A DNA stretch of 39,848 nucleotides. Source: Rhodoplanes roseus (GTDB lineage Bacteria > Pseudomonadota > Alphaproteobacteria > Rhizobiales > Xanthobacteraceae). The notes below the pieces were generated by a model. That model was not told the origin of the DNA. It made no database searches and was given only the letters and a program-made list of their open reading frames with translations. The translations under genes and the position numbers were made by a program. The stretch is from the NCBI RefSeq assembly GCF_003258865.1, contig NZ_NPEX01000013.1, positions 1 to 39,848 on the forward strand, written 5' to 3'. Below are positions 35,514 through 39,848 of the stretch, in pieces; positions within the stretch are counted from its first letter, which is position 1, and each line of letters starts with the position of its first letter.

Positions 35514-36470
35514 TCAGGCGCTGCCGATGAGAATCCCGGCCAGGAAGACCAGCACGCCGCCCAGCACCACCTGGAAGGTCGCCGAAAGGAGCGGCGTGTC
35601 CATGTACTTCCAGCGGATCCACGAGATCACGGCGAGCTCGGCGATCACCACGGCGAAGGCCACCAGCGTGGCGGTCCAGAAATGCGGGATCAGGTAGGGC
35701 AGGGTGTGGCCGAGGCCGCCGACCGTCGTCATCAGGCCGCAGACGCCGCCGCGCAGCCACGGCGAGCCGCGCCCGGTCAGCGATCCGTCGTCCGAGAGCG
35801 CCTCGGCGAAGCCCATCGAGATGCCGGCCCCGATCGACGCCGCCATGCCGACCAGGAAGGTCGCCCAGGTGTTCTGGGTGGCGAAGGCGGCGGCGAACAG
35901 CGGCGCCAGCGTCGAGACCGAGCCGTCCATCAGCCCGGCCAGGCCGGGCTGCACGTATTGCAGCACGAACACCCGCCTTGCGGTGGCGTCCTCCTCGGCG
36001 CGGGCATCGGTGGTGAGCAGCTCGGCCTCCAGCCGCTCGGCCAGCGCCTCGTGCTTGTCCTCGGCCTCGGCGAGCTTGAGCAGGAGCTGGCGGATCGTGG
36101 CGTCGCGGCTCAGCTCGGCGGCGCGGCGATAGAAGCGCGCCGTCTCGTACTCCATGGTCTCGGCGTATTTGCGGACCTCGTCGAGGCCGAGCGGACGCAC
36201 CAGCCACAGCGGCTTGTGGCGGACGAAGCCCTTCACGTCCTGGCGGCGGATCAGCGGGATGTAGTCGCCGAACTTCCGGCGATACAGGTCGAACAGCCAG
36301 GTGCGGTGGTTGACTTCCTCGTCGGCCATCGCCTCGAACATGGCGGCCGACTTGGGGTATTGCGGCCGCAGCCCGTCGGCGAAGCCGCGATAGATGCGGT
36401 TGTCCTCCTCCTCGTTGGAGATGGCGAGGGCGATGATTTCCTGCTCGCTGAGGTCGGCGAAGCGCTTCAT
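35514..36470 (-). CDS. mbfA: MbfA: ferritin-like domain fused to VIT1/CCC1-type iron exporter
   Basis: A 318-aa membrane-bound ferritin. The N-terminal erythrin-type domain (about 1-155) carries iron ligands: Glu20/Glu21 in SNEEEDNRIY, E52-x-x-H55 in ADEEVNHRTW, Glu107 or Glu109 in MEYETARFY, and E137-x-x-H140 in EAEDKHE. The C-terminal part (about 165-318) has five membrane helices of the VIT1/CCC1 family (MDGSVSTLAPLFAAAF, GMAASIGAGISMGFAEALSD). In Bradyrhizobium and Agrobacterium, MbfA exports iron and protects against iron and peroxide stress. Start ATG 36470 was chosen because the frame upstream contains the promoter and Irr-box. It is divergent from radC. Confidence 0.93.
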   Translation of the reverse strand: MKRFADLSEQEIIALAISNEEEDNRIYRGFADGLRPQYPKSAAMFEAMADEEVNHRTWLFDLYRRKFGDYIPLIRRQDVKGFVRHKPLWLVRPLGLDEVRKYAETMEYETARFYRRAAELSRDATIRQLLLKLAEAEDKHEALAERLEAELLTTDARAEEDATARRVFVLQYVQPGLAGLMDGSVSTLAPLFAAAFATQNTWATFLVGMAASIGAGISMGFAEALSDDGSLTGRGSPWLRGGVCGLMTTVGGLGHTLPYLIPHFWTATLVAFAVVIAELAVISWIRWKYMDTPLLSATFQVVLGGVLVFLAGILIGSA

Positions 36471-36498
36471 GGGGGTGCCTGCAGGTCTGCTGAACCAG

Positions 36499-36515
36499 TT
36501 TAGAACGGTTATAAA
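36499..36515. promoter_or_regulatory. Irr box (iron control element) upstream of mbfA
   Basis: TTTAGAACGGTTATAAA has TTTAGAA and TTATAAA half-sites separated by 3 nt, a near-perfect match to the palindromic ICE (TTTAGAA-N3-TTCTAAA) with one mismatch in the right arm. It lies 28 bp upstream of the mbfA ATG and overlaps a possible -10 (TATAAC on the minus strand). Irr would repress mbfA in low iron. Confidence 0.8.
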
Positions 36516-36674
36516 TGATGTCCGTTCCTTAGGGTACCCCGGCCAAGTGCGCCACCGCTGCGGCCGGGTGGCCGGGATCGTCACAACCTTTCGGTGCGAG
36601 GCGGATTGCAAAGCTCGCCGCGAGTCGGCCATTCTGGTACCGGTGAGCGACCGTCACCGCACCCGGTGTGGACC

Positions 36675-37394
36675 ATGGTGAACGACGAGCACCCCGACGA
36701 CCGGGTCGGGCTGGCGGAGGCGAGCCCGCACTATCACGGCCATCGCGACCGGCTGCGGGCGCGCTTCCGCGACGCCGGCAGCGACGCCGTGACCGACTAC
36801 GAGCTGCTGGAGCTGGTGCTGTTCCGGGCGTTGCCGCGCCGGGACGTCAAGCCCCTGGCCAAGGCCCTGGTGGCCCGGTTCGGCTCCTTCGCCGAGGTGA
36901 TCGCGGCGCCGCCGCAGCGCCTCGCCGAGGTGGCCGGCCTGGGCGAGGCGGCCATCACCGACATCAAGATCGTCCAGGCGGCGGCCCAGCGGATCGCCCG
37001 CGGCGAGGTCAAGCGGCGCACCGTGCTGTCGTCGTGGTCGGCCGTGCTCGACTATTGCCGGACCGCGATGGCGTTCGCCGACAAGGAGCAGTTCCGCATC
37101 CTGTTCCTCGACAAGCGCAACCAGCTCATCGCCGACGAGGTCCAGCAGGTCGGCACCGTCGACCACACGCCCGTCTATCCGCGCGAAGTGGTGAAGCGGG
37201 CGCTCGAACTGTCGGCGACGGCCGTCATCCTGGTCCACAACCACCCGTCCGGCGACCCCACCCCCTCGCGCGCCGACATTCAGATGACCCAGGCGATCCT
37301 CGACGTCGCCAAGCCGCTCGGCATCGCCCTGCACGACCACATCATCGTCGGCAAGGACGGCCACGCCAGCTTCAAGGGCCTGCGGCTGATCTGA
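36675..37394 (+). CDS. radC: RadC family protein (JAB/MPN domain)
   Basis: A 239-aa protein with a helix-hairpin-helix-type N-terminal region ([16 protein letters not shown], about 79-94) and a C-terminal MPN+/JAMM metallo-domain. The metal motif [15 protein letters not shown] gives His188, His190 and Asp201. The name RadC derives from an early, withdrawn repair phenotype; the biochemical role is unclear. The ATG at 36675 was chosen; the frame upstream to 36594 is unconserved in character. Divergent from mbfA across a 204-bp region. Confidence 0.93.
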   Translation: MVNDEHPDDRVGLAEASPHYHGHRDRLRARFRDAGSDAVTDYELLELVLFRALPRRDVKPLAKALVARFGSFAEVIAAPPQRLAEVAGLGEAAITDIKIVQAAAQRIARGEVKRRTVLSSWSAVLDYCRTAMAFADKEQFRILFLDKRNQLIADEVQQVGTVDHTPVYPREVVKRALELSATAVILVHNHPSGDPTPSRADIQMTQAILDVAKPLGIALHDHIIVGKDGHASFKGLRLI

Positions 37395-37498
37395 CCGCGT
37401 TCGGCGCACGGCCCGCTTCCCAACCGACCGGTCCAGCAATCAGGGTCCTCGACGGCGCCTCCTGCCGGCGCGGGATGGGCATTCGAACCGCGGCCATA

Positions 37499-37536
37499 TT
37501 GACATGCCACTGGCATGCCAGTTGAATGCCAGGCAT
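37499..37536 (+). promoter_or_regulatory. GntR-gene promoter with overlapping palindromic operator; predicted leaderless start
   Basis: TTGACA (37499-37504), a 17-nt spacer and TTGAAT (37522-37527) form a sigma-70-type promoter. Seven nt later comes the A of ATG 37535. The spacer contains CTGGCATGCCAG (37510-37521), a perfect palindrome, and overlapping TGCCA-C-TGGCA (37505-37515); ATGCC-A-GGCAT follows (37526-37536). These are probable GntR binding sites for autoregulation. Confidence 0.6.
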
Positions 37537-38218
37537 GATCAAGCCGCCCCCGCTGCGCCGCGACGACGCCTATGCGCGCATCCGCGACCTCGTCGTCAGC
37601 CGGGCGATCGACCCGGACGAGCCGCTGTCAGAGCGCAGCCTCGCCGAGGCGCTCGGGCTCGGCCGCACCCCGGTGCGCGAGGCCTTGCGCGCCCTCACCC
37701 AGGACGGGCTCCTGGTGGTGCATCCGATGCGCGGCACCTTCGTGCGCCGACTGTCCTTCGACGATCTGCGCGAGATCCACGAGATGCGGCTGGCCCTGGA
37801 AGGCCTCGCCGCCTTCCTGGCCGCGACCCGCGGGTCGACCCCGGACCTCGACGACTGCGTGGCGCAGCTCCGTCCTCTCGTCGCAGCCGAGACCATCGAC
37901 GTCGACGCGGCCCAGCAGGTCGGCTGGGCGTTCCACGATGCCTTGTTCCGCGCCGCCGAGAACGGCCGGCTCACCGCCGCCTACGAGGCGCTGCGCGCCC
38001 AGAGCGGCCTCGCGCTCCAGACGATGCGCCGCTACAGCCCCGACCGCACCCGGCAGGCGGTGCGCGAGCATCTCGACATCCACGCCGCCATCGCGGCGCG
38101 CGACCCCGAGGCGGCGCAGCAGCGCATGTGGCGCCATCTCGCCTCCGCCTTCGACGCGCGCCTGCAGGCGCTCGGCGCGACCAGACCGCAGGACACCGGA
38201 CGAAAGGGCCGATCATGA
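37535..38218 (+). CDS. GntR family regulator, FadR/FCD type
   Basis: A 227-aa transcription factor. The winged helix covers about 1-75 (AYARIRDLVVSRAIDPDEPL, SERSLAEALGLGRTPVREAL, GTFVRRL). The FCD ligand-binding domain (about 85-215) keeps the expected arginine (EMRLALEG) and metal-type histidines (FHDALFRAAENGRL, HLDIHAAI, MWRHL). The ATG at 37535 was preferred over 37526 because of the promoter geometry. It overlaps the symporter start by 4 nt (ATGA), so it very likely controls the downstream genes. The ligand is unknown, probably a carboxylate. Confidence 0.9.
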   Translation: MIKPPPLRRDDAYARIRDLVVSRAIDPDEPLSERSLAEALGLGRTPVREALRALTQDGLLVVHPMRGTFVRRLSFDDLREIHEMRLALEGLAAFLAATRGSTPDLDDCVAQLRPLVAAETIDVDAAQQVGWAFHDALFRAAENGRLTAAYEALRAQSGLALQTMRRYSPDRTRQAVREHLDIHAAIAARDPEAAQQRMWRHLASAFDARLQALGATRPQDTGRKGRS

Positions 38219-39498
38219 GCACACGAGCCGCCACAGTGAATCCGTTCAGATGGCCGCTCGCGGTGCAGATGCTGGTCGGCCTCGCGCTCGGGCTGGCGGT
38301 CGGCACGACGTGGCCGGAGTTCAGCGTGGCGTTGCGGCCGCTCGGCACCGCCTTCGTCGAGGCGATCAAGATGATCGTCATCCCGGTGGTGTTCGCCACG
38401 GTGACGCTCGGCATCTACCGGATGGGCCAGGAGATGCGCACGCTCGGCCGCATCGCCGGGGTCTGCTTCGCCTATTTCTATTTCGCGACGGTGGTGTCGA
38501 TCGTGATCGGGCTCGGGCTCAACGCGATCTTCCATCCGGGGGCCGGGGCGTCGCTGGCCGCCACCGGGAAGATCCCGGCGAACCTCGCCGTGTCGGTCGA
38601 CTGGGTGAAGTTCTTCATGGACATGATCCCGTCCAACGTGCTGGCCGCCATGGCCGAGCAGAAGGTGCTGCCGACCCTGGTGTTCTCGATCCTGTTCGGG
38701 CTGGCGCTCGCCTCCATCGGCGAAGCGGCGCGCCCGATCGTCGCCACGCTCGACGCCGTCATGCTGGCGATGTTCAAGATCACCCGCTGGATCACGTCGA
38801 CGGCGCCGCTCGCCATCTTCGCCATCGTGGCCTGGCTGTTCGCCTCGCAGGGGCTCGCCACCGTCATGGCCCTCGCGAAGCTGGTGCTGGTGATGTATCT
38901 CGGCCTCGCTCTCATGGTCGGGGTGTTCTGGCTGATGCTGCTCGCCATCGGCGAGAAGCCGATCGCCGTCACCAAGGGCATCATGGAGCCGGTCATTCTC
39001 GGCTTCTCGACGCGCTCCTCCGAGGTAACGCTGCCGGTCCACATGGAGAAGCTGCGCGCCATGGGCGTGCCTGAGCGGATCATCGGCGTGGTGCTGCCGC
39101 TCGGCTACGCCTTCAACCGCGACGGCTCGATCATGTATTTCGCGCTGGCCGTGACGTTCCTGGCCGAGGCCTATGGCGTGGCGCTGACCGGCTCGGCGCT
39201 GTTCACCATCCTGATGGTGACGACCATCGCCAGCAAGGGCAGCGCCAACGTGCCGTCCGGCGGGCTGGTCGCCGTCGCCATGGTGCTGACCGCGATCGGC
39301 CTGCCGGTCGAGGCGCTCGCCATCATCGCCGGCGTCGACGCGTTCCTCGACATGGGACGCACCGCCGTCAACGTGTTCGGCAACACGGTCGCGGTGAAGC
39401 TGGTTCAGAAATTCGCCGGAGACACGGCTCACGACCAGGCGCCCGTCGACGCGGTCTCCGGGGCGCTGCCACTCGCCACCGAGGCGGGCGAGGCATGA
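38215..39498 (+). CDS. dicarboxylate/amino acid:cation symporter (DAACS family)
   Basis: A 427-aa secondary transporter with about eight membrane helices and two re-entrant loops. Family signatures are the serine-rich hairpin [18 protein letters not shown] (HP1), [12 protein letters not shown] in TM7, [20 protein letters not shown] (HP2), and [20 protein letters not shown] in TM8. The TM8 segment keeps the D...R-T...N pattern that binds the substrate carboxylate and amino groups, so an acidic amino acid or C4-dicarboxylate is likely. The ATG overlaps the GntR stop and the stop overlaps the next ATG, giving a tightly coupled operon. The exact substrate is not determined. Confidence 0.93.
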   Translation: MSTRAATVNPFRWPLAVQMLVGLALGLAVGTTWPEFSVALRPLGTAFVEAIKMIVIPVVFATVTLGIYRMGQEMRTLGRIAGVCFAYFYFATVVSIVIGLGLNAIFHPGAGASLAATGKIPANLAVSVDWVKFFMDMIPSNVLAAMAEQKVLPTLVFSILFGLALASIGEAARPIVATLDAVMLAMFKITRWITSTAPLAIFAIVAWLFASQGLATVMALAKLVLVMYLGLALMVGVFWLMLLAIGEKPIAVTKGIMEPVILGFSTRSSEVTLPVHMEKLRAMGVPERIIGVVLPLGYAFNRDGSIMYFALAVTFLAEAYGVALTGSALFTILMVTTIASKGSANVPSGGLVAVAMVLTAIGLPVEALAIIAGVDAFLDMGRTAVNVFGNTVAVKLVQKFAGDTAHDQAPVDAVSGALPLATEAGEA

Positions 39499-39848
39499 TG
39501 GTGAATCGCAAGCCCGCCGCGGGCGACATCGTCGACCTGCGCAGCGATACCGTCACGCGCCCGACCGAGGCCATGCTGGAGGCGATGCGCACGGCGCCGC
39601 TGGGCGACGACAGCCGCGACGGCGATCCCACCGTGGCACGCCTCGAACGGCTCGCTGCCGCGCGGGTCGGCAAGGAGGCTGCGTTGTTCCTGCCGAGCGG
39701 CACGATGGCGAACCTCGTCGCCGTGCTGGCCCATGTCGGCCGCGGCCGCGACGTGCTGGTCGATCCGCTCGCCCATCTGGCCGGCTCCGAGCTGGCCGGC
39801 CTCGTCGGCGTCGCCGGCGTCGTCCCGCGCACCGTCGCGAGCCGCGAC
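39495..39848 (+). CDS. threonine aldolase-like PLP enzyme, truncated by window edge
   Basis: The first 118 residues of a beta-eliminating-lyase family enzyme. VDLRSDTVTRPTEAMLEAM, GDDSRDGDPTVARLERLAAA, GKEAALFLPSGTMANLVAVL match the N-terminal half of low-specificity L-threonine aldolases, in which the SGTMAN loop binds the PLP phosphate. The catalytic lysine lies beyond the edge. It begins with ATG 39495 overlapping the symporter stop (ATGA). With the upstream symporter and GntR regulator it suggests uptake and retro-aldol cleavage of a beta-hydroxy-amino acid to glycine and an aldehyde, an inference from context. Confidence 0.88.
   Translation, partial: MMVNRKPAAGDIVDLRSDTVTRPTEAMLEAMRTAPLGDDSRDGDPTVARLERLAAARVGKEAALFLPSGTMANLVAVLAHVGRGRDVLVDPLAHLAGSELAGLVGVAGVVPRTVASRD

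Overview
The window is GC-rich DNA that reads as a chromosomal segment of an alphaproteobacterium of the Hyphomicrobiales (Rhizobiales). The evidence is the gene content: a form IC (red-type) RuBisCO operon led by a divergent cbbR, an MbfA-type iron exporter with an Irr-box-like palindrome, the small DUF1192 and DUF1465 proteins, a cysteine-free L31, and several families of ~100 bp intergenic palindromes of the kind common in this order. The order cbbL-S-X-F-P-T-E resembles the Xanthobacter flavus operon without cbbA, so a Xanthobacteraceae-like host is a reasonable inference, not proven. I see no phage, transposase, integrase or CRISPR array.

Layout. 1-2841: edge-truncated SNase-like protein, tRNA-Arg(CCT), NudK-like Nudix hydrolase, alpha/beta hydrolase and a small membrane protein. 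3081-7576: two-gene RND efflux system. 7577-12157: an Mfd-like helicase whose stop abuts the RND stop, a DUF2243 membrane protein and two overlapping small unknown genes. 12222-21460: the Calvin-Benson-Bassham cluster, with cbbR on the minus strand and cbbL, cbbS, cbbX, cbbF, cbbP, cbbT and cbbE on the plus strand. Its promoter region holds a perfect T-N11-A CbbR site, and four palindromic elements sit in its internal gaps. 21507-26860: Prx5-type peroxiredoxin, a DsbD N-domain protein, YqgE/AlgH and a large PAS-GGDEF-EAL protein with a degenerate cyclase site. 26937-31850: quinone oxidoreductase, DUF1192, a candidate anti-Shine-Dalgarno small RNA, DUF1465, L31 and an ABC exporter. 31868-35327: minus-strand run of GNAT acetyltransferase, OmpA/MotB-like protein, MotA/TolQ-like channel and inositol-monophosphatase-family enzyme. 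35514-39848: MbfA, RadC, then a coupled operon of GntR regulator, dicarboxylate/amino-acid symporter and an edge-truncated threonine-aldolase-like enzyme.

How the genes work together. The cbb operon supplies RuBisCO, its activase, phosphoribulokinase, FBPase, transketolase and ribulose-phosphate epimerase, under CbbR. Aldolase, phosphoglycerate kinase and GAPDH must be encoded elsewhere. The MotA-like and OmpA/MotB-like proteins form a plausible proton-driven envelope complex. The GntR-symporter-aldolase set looks like a small uptake and catabolism unit.

The most notable non-coding signals are these: four copies of a ~103 bp clover-leaf palindrome, three of them inside the cbb operon and one separating cbbL from cbbS; three further palindrome families with the same general architecture; a ~100 nt candidate small RNA at about 28441-28545 with anti-SD motifs and a strong terminator; an Irr-box-like site before mbfA; and a GntR promoter whose geometry predicts a leaderless mRNA. 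I did not find an obviously new multi-gene system. The best leads are the RNA-level elements.
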